Below are positions 1 through 19,814 of a DNA stretch of 64,000 nucleotides, in pieces; the stretch's first letter is position 1, and each line of letters starts with the position of its first letter. Source of the DNA: Erodium maritimum (lineage: Eukaryota; Streptophyta; Magnoliopsida; Geraniales; Geraniaceae); the NCBI GenBank assembly GCA_963921825.1, contig OY997589.1, forward strand, positions 372,001 through 436,000, read 5' to 3'. A program made the position numbers and the translations under genes. Below the pieces are notes generated by a model, which was given only the letters and a program-made list of their open reading frames with translations, made no database searches and was not told the origin of the DNA.

Positions 1-3000
1 AGAAGGTCATAAGTTCTGGGGTATGTGCTGAAAGACTCACACCAATCGTGATAGATACCGAACAGACCCCGTTCGAATATAACAGGTAGTGTATCCGGCG
101 CATCTACGTTAACCACATTCATTACCCAGACATTCAAGTCTTTCAGAGCAGCAGCAAATCTGCAAATCAAATAATCATCAAAAGAGGCTTGTATCAGAAA
201 TAGGACTAATTGAAAGAGGTTTTGGATTCATGAATGAAAATTTCATTTCCCTTACCCTCCATAGATAGATCTCATGTCCATAACGTTCCTCACGGTGGCC
301 CAGTTGATTCCCATACCGTTTATGTATGATTGAGAGACTACGCGCTTCCAGTGGGCATTGTCGGCTGTGAAATCTTCCGGTGCTGATTTGCCATAAACCC
401 CAACTTGAGAGCTAAGAAGCCAGTATGGTGTTTTGTCCAACCTTCCTGGCCATTGCTCTGGCCACTGAGATCCTCTCTCTGTTGAACTTACGGGCACTTT
501 GTGCATGCAAGCTTGCAAAGGCACATTCCTAGCACAATTAACAAGTCGTATTGGTTATTTGTAGCTAGGAGCATCATTTGACTCGAAATAAAATTTTGCA
601 CGAGGTTGGCTATATGTATCCCCGTAAAATTACACATTTTACAAGGAAACTTATTTAAAATATTGGGATAATTGCAAAATTTTGCGGTGAACTATGTGCG
701 TTTTGCAAATGCTACTGGTGAACTTTTTTTTGCAAAAAATCCCCCAATTATCCTCTATCTGCCTATCTGTTATCTTTAACAGAAATTGTGAGTCAAGTGA
801 CTTCAATTTTATGGAAATGACACTTTAGCCTTTTATATTGTATGTGTTTTGCAATTTGGAACCCTTATGTTTTGCATGGTTACTTTTGACTTTTTGCAAA
901 AAAAAAATAACCATGTTAGTAGATTTGCAGAAAATAGTTGGGGGATGTCATTTTCAAAGAAAAAAAAAATAGTTCATCGGTATTATTTGCAAAACACGCA
1001 TAGTTGACCAAAGTTTTAGTTATCCCTAAAATATTTCATGTTCCTATAGAGTTACCAAAACCTAATATTTACGATGGCGAAGAGGAAATACCAGGCAGCA
1101 TCTGGAGCATCCGACTCTGGACAGATTGGAGGGTCATTCTGGGGTCTTTGTTCATAGCACTCATTGTCAGTGGGCTTTTGGTATATGGCTGCACCAACTT
1201 GGTTTACTTCATCCCTGCTGATTTTCACAAGTTTCCAGCACATTTTTTCTAAGAGTGCTGATGTGGCTGCATTGATTTATAATGAAATAAACGTGTTGTT
1301 AAACCTATACAACAAAATCATCTCTATAAAGATAAGGACACATCAAGCTTAAATGCCATGTGTACCTTCCCAAATCTCAACATCTTCTGGTTTTTTCTGA
1401 TAAACTGGAGTTGCGGACCACACAAAGTAACCCCCAGGACGCAACAAGCGGTTTAACTCCAACATAAGTTTCCCACCTGCACATATAAGTCAGCTGTGAA
1501 CATCTACCGCTTAAAATTTAAACAGAAGAAGAATATTATGTCAATTAAAGCAATTCAGATCAAAGACGAAGGTGAAAAAGTATCAGCAATTCACATATAC
1601 ATTCAGAAGTTCAGGGAGAGAAGGCAAGTAAAGAAGTACTACAACTTTTTTGGTCTAAGATTAAAGCATCCCAAATGAATTTTCTAAGGTTGGAACTCAT
1701 CTGATCATGCATATTAAAATTAAGGCAAAGGATTCACCTTCGATATGCCATGGCACTCTACAGCGGGCACAGTGCACAACATCAAAAACATTGCCTGGGT
1801 ATGGAAGTCTCGTTGTACCCATGACAGCGGATATAGCAGGAATTCCCCTCTCAAGTGCGAATTGAACTTGGGCTTCGTGTTCATCTTTTGGGGCTAATGA
1901 CATAGCAAGAACATCTCTATCAAAGAGAAAGCCTCCAAAGCTAGCAACCCCACAGCCAACATCCAGCAATACACGTGTGCGTTTTCCCCAGGCAATATCG
2001 GAAACAGTCTGCAATGCACATAAAATGATATTCAGTAAAATGTTGATGGACTCATGAAACAGATTAAACCAAGAATGAAATCCAGAAACAGTGAGAAGGC
2101 ATAAAAAGAACATGAAATGTTCACCTCCATTAGGAAATCAATGTAATGAAGAGCACCATTCTTAAACTGAGTTCCACCACCGGGAAAAGTAAGGTATTCA
2201 CCAGACACTTTGACCCAATTTTGATGCCCCTTAACGACAGCAAGTTTGGTGTGGGGGACATTATAGTACCATATCTGTGGAGATACAGTTGATCAGTTAA
2301 TCGTCACAACTCAGAGGGGAAAGGTTTGCAACTTAAAAGAGATTGTATTTTACTACCATAAATAATTTACTATACCTTGTCCCTGCTAGTAGGCCACTCA
2401 ACGGGGCGTCTATATCCCTCAGGAAGAGAAACGACACAGGTTGGTGGTTCCTCAGGGCAATGCCTCTCCCGATGCTCATAATGCTTGGTCGAGGTAAGGC
2501 TCTTAATTGCTTTTAAATTGTCAAGGCAGGGGATGAAGTCAGGCCCAGCTGTAACATTGCAGACTTTCCAACTATACTCAGCTTTCTGCTTAGAAGATTG
2601 TTGGGCTTCCTTTTCATTTTTTGACTCGGCCGCCTGAGTTTCAAATGCTCCATTTTGAGTGTTAGTCTCATTCAAAAGCTCAGATTGAGCCCCAGAAGGA
2701 AACACCTCATTGGAAGTCTCTTTTTTGTCCTGGCCTTCCCCAGTGGTTTCATCTGAATCCTTTTTCTCAGTCTGTTCCACCTTCTCCTCAACCTGGCCAT
2801 CCACCTTTTCTCCTTCCTTAGTTTCACCTGAGCCCTCCTCTGATTTATTATCACCCTCTTCAGAATCAGATTTTTGCTCCTCCTGGCCATCTGTTTTAGT
2901 CTCTCCTTCCGTATTAGAATCTCCATCTCCAGCATTGGAATCCCCATCTTCTGATTTGTTTTCTTCCTTTGTGTTCTCCGTGTTCTCTTCCTGCTTCTCC

Positions 3001-3317
3001 TCTTGATTTTCTTGAGTGTTAGCATTGCTTTCTCCTTCAGTGGATCCAACATTGCTGTCTCCTTTCGTTGCATCCTCAGTCAAATCACCTTGGTTATCTT
3101 CGAACTGCTTGCCATCATTGCTTCCGGTCACCTGATCCTTTACCTCACTTTTGTTGTCTTGAGCCACATCAGAATTCTGAACAGGGACCACCGAGGATGA
3201 AGTCATCATCCAGACCCCAACCAAGCAGAGAGCCACAAACACAGCGATTGTCACCGTTGAGCAATAGCTCGATGCTGATCTCCTGTTGTCTATTCGTGTA
3301 TATTTCCCCGTCGCCAT
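1..3317 (-). CDS. PMT26: Probable methyltransferase PMT26-type (partial, 3' end off window)
   Basis: Type II Golgi membrane protein of the plant-specific DUF248 (QUASIMODO2-like) family of putative SAM-dependent methyltransferases, thought to act on wall polysaccharides in the Golgi lumen. Exons on the minus strand: 2376-3317, 2125-2274, 1738-2008, 1366-1476, 1092-1266, 256-528 and 1-159 (open at the window edge). All junctions are GT-AG and keep phase, giving about 693 residues. Order: a short basic cytosolic tail, one membrane segment at about residues 21-43, a long acidic Ser/Glu/Lys-rich stem to about residue 230, then the catalytic domain with the SAM motif [15 protein letters not shown] (about 1925-1975) and the conserved CARCRVPWH. 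The opening [13 protein letters not shown] and the acidic stem match PMT24/25/26, closest to PMT26. Roughly 130 C-terminal residues should lie left of the window. The substrate is unproven for this subfamily. I am confident of the family and fairly sure of the symbol. Confidence 0.93.
665..1026. mobile_element. Mutator-like MITE in PMT26 intron
   Basis: Inverted-repeat element of 362 bp whose ends read GGGATAATTGCAAAA on the left and, inverted, GGGATAACTAAAACTTTGG on the right. It is flanked by a perfect 9-bp direct repeat, TAAAATATT, at 656-664 and 1027-1035. A 9-bp target duplication is typical of Mutator-like elements. It has no coding capacity and sits inside the PMT26 intron at 529-1091, leaving both splice sites intact. 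It defines the family to which several other elements in the window belong. Confidence 0.85.
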
Positions 3318-4195
3318 GATTACGCCTTATGCAATTACTTCCTCAATGATTCAAACCTGGAAAGAAAACAGTTATCAATTACCCACTCAAAAGATCTAAC
3401 TTATTATGGAAAGCAATCAGAAATCAAAAGATCTAACCACAACACTTATACATTAAGCTGCTCTTAGACTGTTACAATTATAACATAAGGTTCCAGCATA
3501 CAAAATTAAGCAAAAACTGAAACTTCATCCACTAATTAGCTAAAATCATAAATGAAGTTGAGCACAAGACTAACAAACCAACTACAAAACAAAAGATCCA
3601 ATTAAGTTACAAGCACAAAACATTTCTTAGACTTCCAGAAAGCCACCAAAACTAAATTGACCATAATCACTTCAGAAGATCACCAAGTGACGAGCAAACA
3701 AAGCTCCCAAAATTTTGAACTTCAAAATCACTCAAAAACACAACACTAAATCAATTCCGAGACCGAATCAGTAAAATAGTTCACTCGAACTACACAGCAA
3801 CAGATCCGATCTGCAACACACCAACATGACGAATCGAAACAAAGCTCGAAAACAATAAGTACACTAATCAACGATCACAAACACGGAAACGAAACCGAAC
3901 AGAACCGAATCAGATCTTACGAAGAAACCAGAAGCTCACGAGCAAGCACTAGCTCAACAGAATCATGCAAGGACTCGGAAAATCGATGAAAACGCAAGCG
4001 ATTCGATATGCGAATGCAGATCTGGTCGAAGTACCTGAGAATCGCAGAAGAACCAGAGAGATCTGAGTGAAGAAGAAGAGCTAAGCCTCTGTGTTCATGC
4101 TTTCTCTAGCTCCTTCTAGAGAGAGAGAGTAGAGAGAGATTGGGTCAGAGCTCAGCTGATACAGAGAAGGAGACGAGAACGCGATAGAGATTTAA
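3318..4195 (-). promoter_or_regulatory. PMT26 5' leader with UTR intron and likely core promoter
   Basis: Upstream of the PMT26 start an acceptor (TTTCCAG, about 3358) is preceded by an AT-rich intron to a donor at 4034 (CTCAG then GTAC). The noncoding first exon would run from 4035 to roughly 4160. It is rich in GA/CT repeats (4104-4140 region). A weak TATA-like TATTAAAT lies at about 4187-4195 on the minus strand. A leader intron is common in this family. The exact transcription start is inferred. Confidence 0.6.
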
Positions 4196-4199
4196 TAGA

Positions 4200-7100
4200 A
4201 ATATTATTTTGGCCTTTCAGCAAATCAGCGTTCGGTTTTATTATTTTATTATTTGAGGAAAATGTGAAATATTTAATCTATTTATTCTTCATGTGAAATG
4301 ACGGATATGCCCTTTTGATAATATTGATAGGGATGGCCAAAAATCATGGCTGAAATTCAGATCACCTTCATGTGATAAATCATTAGTTTAGAAAAATAAT
4401 AAGAATCATAATCAAAACAATTCGTTCGATGGGCTCGATTTTTGTTGTGGGTCGATTTTTTCGACTCGTCTTCTTCGGATAGGAGTCGCTCATAAAGCCC
4501 AAGCAGCACAAGTCTAATTCCTTGTGTCTGCTTGGTTGTACCCGATGTTTTGTTTCTACAAATGATCCTATGTTGTTTAATATGATTTTGTTCCCATGGT
4601 TTAGAACGACGATACACCAACATTTGGAGGGGAACTTATGCTACATTTCGTACGATTTTTATTTGGTTCTCTTTATAAATGAAATTGTTGAATCGTTTAA
4701 ATAAAAACTCATTCGAGATATCAAAATATTACAAATATATCTTATTTTGTGTGTGATTTATTCAAAAACTTAGAATATTTAAAGGTGTTGGTTCATATAA
4801 ACATGTAAATGTCAATTTGTTATTTGATTAACGACCAAATTTGAAACATTTCTGTGAGTGGTGTGTATGTGAAGATTACTTTAATCTCACTCCTTACTAT
4901 TTTGTGAGTGTGATTAAGTTTTAAGCTAAACCATAGATGACCTTAGCTTTTAGTAAAGTGGTTCCATAAACAATGTAGTGTTTTGGAGGGTTATTATTAT
5001 CATTATTAAATGTGAATGTGAAGGTAATGTTAATTAATGATTTAGGTAACATGTCATGTTATCAATGCCCTCATGGATCTTAGCCTTATTTATTAGTAAG
5101 TTATTGATTTAATTTATCAAGTGAAAAATTGATTTTAGTTAATAGTATCAAAATTTTAAAGGGTAATTTTACATCAGTATCTTAATTTTTTCATATTTTA
5201 TTTAGAATACTCTAATTTTTATTATGTCACCTCAATATCTTAAATTTGTGTTAATTCATTAGAGTATCCTATATCTTTTTGTGTCAATTAAGTACCCTAA
5301 GTTTTCATTAATTCTATTTTAGTGTCTATTATTACCTTTCCATATGATTTTCCATCCAAAACAAGTAAAATGGTCATAACATCTTCACTAACAGTCAAAT
5401 TTAAGGTAAAGTTAACAGTGGGTACTAAAATAAAATTAATGAAAATTTAGAGTATTGAGGTGACATAAAAAAGGTTTAGGGTACTCTATATGAATTAATG
5501 AAAATTTAAGGTACTGAACTGACAAAAAAAACTAGAGCATTCTAAATGAAATATGAAAGATTTAGGATAGTGAGGTAGAATCATTCTAAATTTTAATCGA
5601 TAAATAGATCAAGAATCTGATTCTCAAACACGAATATACATAAGGACCCGTCTCAAGCATATAAATAGATCAGATATCTGGTCATAAACATCCTATATAA
5701 ACCGTACATCGATATGGTTAACCCATAACTATGCAACCATTTAGAAACCTATAAATTGATTTGCAACTTGAACATTAAAATGTTAGATCTACTTGCAATA
5801 AATTATAGTGTTTCTTCACCCCTAAAACATGCACAAAGCCTCACCACTAGCCATCACATTCATGGCAAATATGAGTTTTCAATCACCACCGACTATAAAA
5901 ATGATTTGTTTATTGATCCATATGAACCAAGTCCATGTGTGAATATTGAATTAGATGGTATTTTACCAATGATACTAATTTATAATTAAGTCAATGTTTA
6001 GTTTACTTATTTATCAAACTAGGTACTCGTAGTTTACATGTGGAGGCTATGTGCATGCCATTTTGTTGTTATATATTTGTTTTATCAATGTCCTCTATCC
6101 TTTTTTTTTGTCGATATCATAATCAGTGAAAGACATAGTAATTGATAATATAATACATAATAGGAGATTGTTTGTATAATATTTTGGTTTCGTGAAAAAA
6201 ACTCATAACAAGTGAGGTGAAAAGCATCTCGAATGCTGGATGATAGTTTCTTTTCATTGAAATAATAATAAATACTCAGCCTTATGGAGGGTGACTAAAT
6301 GTGTCTGGCCAAAAATGATGGAATAATCTTTCAATCCACTGTCTTACACTCCGTCATGTGGATCATATTTTGTGATGAGGTTGTATTGTAGACCATATTT
6401 TTGAGTCTCTTCCAACATCTTCTGAGTGACCTCGTTGTCATCGTCTTTCATCTCTGGTGAGGAAGACCTCCTTCGATTGTCCGTGAATGCCCAAAAAGCA
6501 TGCACACACATGTCACATGATGGTTGTGCACCCGTTGGGGGGGCTCCAGCCAGTTATGTTTTGGAACCCTAAAAACCAGTTATGTTTGAGACGGGAGCAC
6601 GAAAATTAAATTCTTGACGGTATTTATTAAAGAATCATCCAGATTAATATCCAAATGAACACATGTAATAAAATAAACACAAAATGCTCATATTGTGAGA
6701 CCAACAAGAAGGTCAAACAGTCTTTCAATTCAAAGAATTGGTATTTATTTTCGGAATCACTTCATAGGTGTTGCTAGGGGTGATGTTGCAATATCGAACC
6801 AAACCATTGGTGTAAGCATTAGGTCCAGTTGACGTCGTCTTCCTTCGGATTACTATTAAGGGCACTAGAGCGCAAACATGCTGGCTCCCAAGATGGGAAT
6901 ATCGTATCGATATTTGGTGAAATCTCTAGCACCCTACGACTAGCAAGGCAGTGATACACTTGTTAACCCCTCATGTGTCCTCCCAACCCTCATTGGACGA
7001 GGTAAGGACGTTGTCCGCCCTCGCCGCAATCCTACACGCTCCATCGAATTCCACCAAACCCTATGATTTCACTCCTAGAGAGTCTTCGATCGGCCGCTTG

Positions 7101-8209
7101 CAAGTGATCCCGTTGCCGATCCCAGGAATCCTTACAGCCGGTCCCCTACCCTCATGCTCGGAAAAGTTTGAGAAGATCCTCGAGAAGGACGAGAATTGCA
7201 CATGACTCTCCCGCTCCAGCTACCTTTACCTGTTATCCTTGGGTGAGGATTGGTAATGGGATGTGTCCTCTCTTGTGAGAACGGTTGTAAAGATATACTC
7301 TCTTCTAAGAAAAATGTCTTGTTTTGAGTCGGTGGCCATCTAGTTGTTTTAGTCTCAACCATGTAACTGTTGTATGTCTGAGTTCTGACTTAACCCAATA
7401 AAAATATCTTGAGTATTCTATTTTTATTGGATCGAGAATATCGAGTTTATATATATATATTGGGAAGAAAATAGGATGGCAAACCGGTAAATATGAATGT
7501 CGGTGTCTTCGTAGTGGCCAGCCGATTTCCCGCGAATCAGGACGGCAAAGTACGCGCCACGTGGCTCGACTGGCCCCAACGATCCGTTCGTTGATCAATC
7601 AATGACTGCGGGGCCCACCGTAGAAGAGATGCTATTGGCCGTTGGTTCGGTCGGTGGCAGTTGCACACAACCGTAGGCTACCAGATCCCAAACACGTGCC
7701 GGCCACTGTCTGAAAAGATCGGGATCCAGTAGAGCAGCATGGATAATATTAAAGTAGGCCCATCTGTTGGGAAGGAGAAGGACCATTTTAATGTCGACAA
7801 ATGGGAACTTAAGAGACACTTGTACGCTTTGCTTACTAGACATTAATGACGATTTTACCCTCAATCGTTAGTAGGTAAATTTATTTTAAAATGACGATTT
7901 TATTTTTGAGAATTAAAAAAAATAAAGAATATAAAATTTTGCTAATGTAAGAAATGAAAACTCATTTTTTCTTTGTTTGTTACCAATTATTTTCAAAAGG
8001 ATAAGATCATAGTTATATATAACTGCACATAATTGGCATAATGAGATAGTGTTTCCATGTCAAATAACAAGGATTCAAAAATTAGTTTGTTCAAGACAAT
8101 ATATATATGTATATATATATATAAGAATAATTTATCAGAAGAGGAAACAAGAACACTCAAAATTGAACAATACACAAAAAACTCGATATAATAATCGAGT
8201 CATTACTCA
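4200..8209. other. Intergenic spacer PMT26-NSF
   Basis: Apart from the MITE at 5160-5587 I see no gene. From 4200 to about 6500 it is AT-rich with stops in every frame. From about 6500 to 7870 base composition is more balanced and several 70-97 codon frames occur on both strands, but none resembles a known protein. A CACGTG-containing stretch lies near 7558-7566, and short TA repeats at about 7451-7460 and 8099-8121. The NSF 3' UTR should occupy the last 200-300 bases. Confidence 0.6.
5160..5587. mobile_element. Foldback MITE, Mutator-like
   Basis: Long imperfect inverted arms (about 5161-5330 against 5410-5587), containing phrases such as GAATACTCTAATTTT and their complements. Flanked by the 9-bp repeat AAATTTTAA at 5151-5159 and 5588-5596. 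No open reading frame. It is the only clear element in the PMT26-NSF spacer. Confidence 0.75.
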
Positions 8210-16601
<8,392 letters not shown>

Positions 16602-16736
16602 TGTTCTGCTGATCTGTTAGGGTTTTTGCAGAGATCGACGTAGCTTCGGCTCGAAGGAACTTGAACGGAGCTTTCTCTCTTCGTCGGAGGAAAATACAGA
16701 AAAATATTAATTTCTTTCTCGAAGAAGACGACGGTT

Positions 16737-16744
16737 TATTTATA
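16737..16744 (-). promoter_or_regulatory. NSF TATA box
   Basis: TATAAATA on the minus strand about 140 bases upstream of the NSF start codon, within GGCGGTATAAATAAACCG. Transcription would start near 16705-16712. The transcription start is inferred from spacing only. Confidence 0.6.
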
Positions 16745-16859
16745 CCGCCTATTTTTATTTCCTTTCCTACAAATTTTACCTCCAAATTTAGCTCACATTA
16801 TTTTAATTTAGCAATTTATTAATCTTTGTTATTTATAATAAGTTTTGTTTGATATTTGT

Positions 16860-17220
16860 TTTTAGTTATTTTAGCGATAATCGTAAAAATTATGATGAAT
16901 TACGTGTATTTTGTAAATATTATCCGTGATTTACAATTGACATTTGTTTTCGTCTATTAATTCACTAATGAGATTAATTGTTTTTCAAAACCCGAAAGTA
17001 TTTTTGTAGACTGTACATAAAAGTTTTAAATTACAAAACACGTATACGTGAGGATTACAAATTAAAATACACGTATATCATAAAGGGTAAAATTATAATT
17101 TCAAAAAAAAGCTTAAAGTCATGTGTTTTCTACTTGATTAATTTTCGTTAAAAATATTAAATTTATAGACAGAATCATATAATATTGTTTGCAAAAAATA
17201 GTACACCGAAGATAATTAAC
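16860..17220. repeat. Degenerate MITE remnant
   Basis: AT-rich sequence sharing phrases with the MITE copies at 49145-49500 and 56694-57074 (for example GCGATAATCG, AACCCGAAAGTA and ACAAAACACGTATAC). Its boundaries are eroded and I see no target duplication. Nothing else is visible between the NSF promoter and 17560. Confidence 0.5.
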
Positions 17221-17589
17221 CCTGAGTTTTTAGAATTAACCGTTTTGTTGAATTATTGCAATATTTATTTTAACTTAATCGTTGTCATTTAAAATAAAGG
17301 TCAAATGTAAAAGCATGTTCTAAAATATTTGTTACAATTAATTAATTATTTCAAAGTATTAGTCATATATTATGCATGTAAATAATTTGTGACCAATTCA
17401 TAAGATATGTGATCAATCCATAAAGGTATGAAAATAATATATAACAAAATTTATATAATCATGTAAATGACTTCTCACCAAAGTATAAGATTCTTTATTT
17501 AACATTTTTTAAATTTTAGGTAACTTCCTAAGGTAGGTTTCTACCTTAAACCCTTAAAAAATTGTTTAATATTTGTATTTGAGTTATTT

Positions 17590-18228
17590 TTATTTTAATC
17601 ATGGGGTCAACAGGAGGCACAAGGGGCAGATGAGCCTGTGGGGTGGCTGTCGCGGGAATCAACGCCGACCTTATCAGGGAATAAAAGGGCGGGGAGAGAT
17701 GAGGATTCAGCAGGGGATGAAGAATCAGCGGCGTCAACCGGGGCGTCTTCAGCAGCGGCGGAGGGCTTCAAGCACCCTCGCCTCCAGGAATGAGTGCTGG
17801 GATGGCCAGGGAGAGGTTGATCGACCGTACCTCCTCCCTGGTGTATAGGTGGCAAGGGTACCACCAACAGTCGGTAAATTACTTCCCTACCATTTCGGAG
17901 TCAGCAATCCCGCGTTCAGGAGCCCTACCATTATCAGTCAAGGGAGGACGACGCACGCTGACTTACCGGGGGAGTAATCGGTCCACCACTGGTTATCTAT
18001 CCTCTGACCTGCTCGGTCAGTATCTTATGGTTGTAGTATACTGTATCGGTGTCCTCGGATGCTACCGCAGTCCCACCCCTCCGACCGCCTCGATGTCAAA
18101 GAGCAAAATTTATTTTCCTGCTTTTATTGTTTATTGCTATGTTAGTTTGGTTTTATGTATGATGCCTCGGGTTTCTGTAGGCATCAAAAGGCTTTTATAT
18201 TAATAATATTGTCATTCCTCTCAAAAAA
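17590..18228 (+). mobile_element. LINE-derived fragment with coding tail and poly(A)
   Basis: A GC-rich block in AT-rich surroundings. From about 17601 to 17793 one frame reads an Ala/Ser/Glu-rich tail ending SAAAEGFKHPRLQE and then a stop. The rest has 3'-UTR character and ends CTTTTATATTAATAATATTG...CTCAAAAAAAAA, a plant LINE-like 3' end. I infer an internally deleted or 5'-truncated LINE keeping the end of an ORF. An alternative is a retrocopy of a cellular gene's 3' end. No target duplication was found. Confidence 0.55.
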
Positions 18229-18299
18229 AAATAAAATAAAATAAAAATGTCGTGAAAGATCTATATAGACGTGCGTGTGGTCGTCTTGTCCGTTGCTGA

Positions 18300-19814
18300 T
18301 TATCTGAAAACGGTACAAATCTCATTCACACGGCGTCGTTTCGTCTCTCCCTGCTGGTTCTGGCTCCGACTCTCTCTGTGCTCGAGCTCTGGATCTGATC
18401 CTCAGAAGCCGGAGCAGTTCAGGTTCCATAGCCGAGAGCTCACCAGGAAGCTGACGACGGTGGACTGGTGAGTGAGAAGAAGAAAAAGCTACGCATTTCA
18501 GGTTTTTTTCTTCTTCTCAAAAGTGATTCGATATTAATTTTGATTTCTAGTTTTGGTGTTTCGTAGATCTATGAACAACTCCGTTTCAATTGTGTATGTG
18601 TATGTATCCATCATTGGATTGAGACTTGGAGAAAGTTAATGCAGCGATTAGGATTTGATTTTTGTTTATTCTTAGTGGTTTTGGATTTTACGTACTGTTT
18701 GGATTGAAAATGACGATTGGGTTGTACGGTAATCCAAATCAAGCTTTGTTTAATGCTTTGCTTGTTGGCTGTGCTCTCTGGAATTTCAATTTTGTATGTG
18801 TTTGTGTGTATCTATCATTGGATTTAAACTTGGAGAAAGTTAATGCAACTATTTTGATTTTGATTGTTTGATTTTCCGTACTGTTTGAATTGAAATGATG
18901 ATTGGGATTGTAGTGTAATCCAAATCAAGCTTTGTTTTATACTTTACTTGCTGATTGTTCTCTGGGGGATTTCGATTTTGAATTGTGTTCTTCATTGGGA
19001 CAAGGACATGGGTAATTTGGTGATTACTGATTAGTTGGTTTCATATATGTTTTCGGGATATTGCTTAGATAGATATGAGTTTGGGTTTGGATGGACTTTA
19101 TCTAAGTCCTAATGAGTAATGAACTGGATTTGTAGTGATCAACAATGGGTATGGTGTGGGAAAGTTAATTTGATGCCATATTGTGCAGTAGAGATCATCC
19201 AATTTCAGCTGAAAGCTGAGGAGAAATGGTTGGATTTGATGGTATTGTGCAATGTTCTTGATGCCAAAGTGGCTATGTTGATCCGCAAAATAATAAATCA
19301 TGTCAACTAATCGAGTTAACCATTGACAAGATAGTCATGGGGATGATGTATCGCTCTTTACTTTCAGGACTGAATGTTAATGAAGCTCCAATGCTGTAGT
19401 TTCTTTGCATATATATTGTTTCGGGGGTTTGTTTCTATGTGAACTAATCAATCGTGCTTTACCTTTCAGTGCCCAATTTTTGTTAAGGATTAGGAATACT
19501 CTTTTTATGCTTTAACCTTACGTGATGAATGTCCCATTCACATCTTTGTTAATAAGTGTCCTAAAGATTGCATTGTTATGTAGTCTTTTGTCTACTTCGT
19601 TTGCGAAAGTAACTAGTTGTACATGATGTTATGATTTTAATGACAGACTACCCTTTTCTTTTGTGTTCTACGGATAGGCGAAGTCTCGGGAAAAACGTCT
19701 GCTACTGTACAAAGCTGATGGTGAAGCTGTCCCAAACATATTCCAGTGAGAAAAACTTCTTCAGACCTCAGTCTAGCTTATAGACTTGTATCTTTTGTAA
19801 TTTACAACACAACG
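18300..19814 (+). promoter_or_regulatory. TBL14 5' leader: first exon and UTR intron
   Basis: A CT-rich segment from about 18300 ends at a donor near 18470 (GACTGGTGAGTGAG). A likely acceptor (CTACGGATAG) lies at about 19669-19678, giving a leader intron of about 1.2 kb, and the second exon contains the start codon at 19815. An upstream in-frame ATG at 19746 would add 23 residues that do not look like the family N terminus, so I prefer 19815. Confidence 0.6.
18590..18975 (+). repeat. Tandem duplication inside the TBL14 leader intron
   Basis: Two copies of about 195 bp. Each contains ATCATTGGATT...CTTGGAGAAAGTTAATGCA, then a GTACTGTTTG block, then AATCCAAATCAAGCTTTGTT, at about 18590-18785 and 18790-18975. 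Divergence is moderate, so the duplication is not recent. Confidence 0.8.

Noticed and set aside
2672..3073. 133-codon Arg/Lys-rich frame on the minus strand and 98-codon Ser-rich frame on the plus strand
   Set aside because: Both are out-of-frame shadows of the acidic repeat stem of PMT26.
7132..7864. Overlapping 76-97 codon frames in the PMT26-NSF spacer
   Set aside because: No similarity to known proteins, no splice context and frames on conflicting strands.
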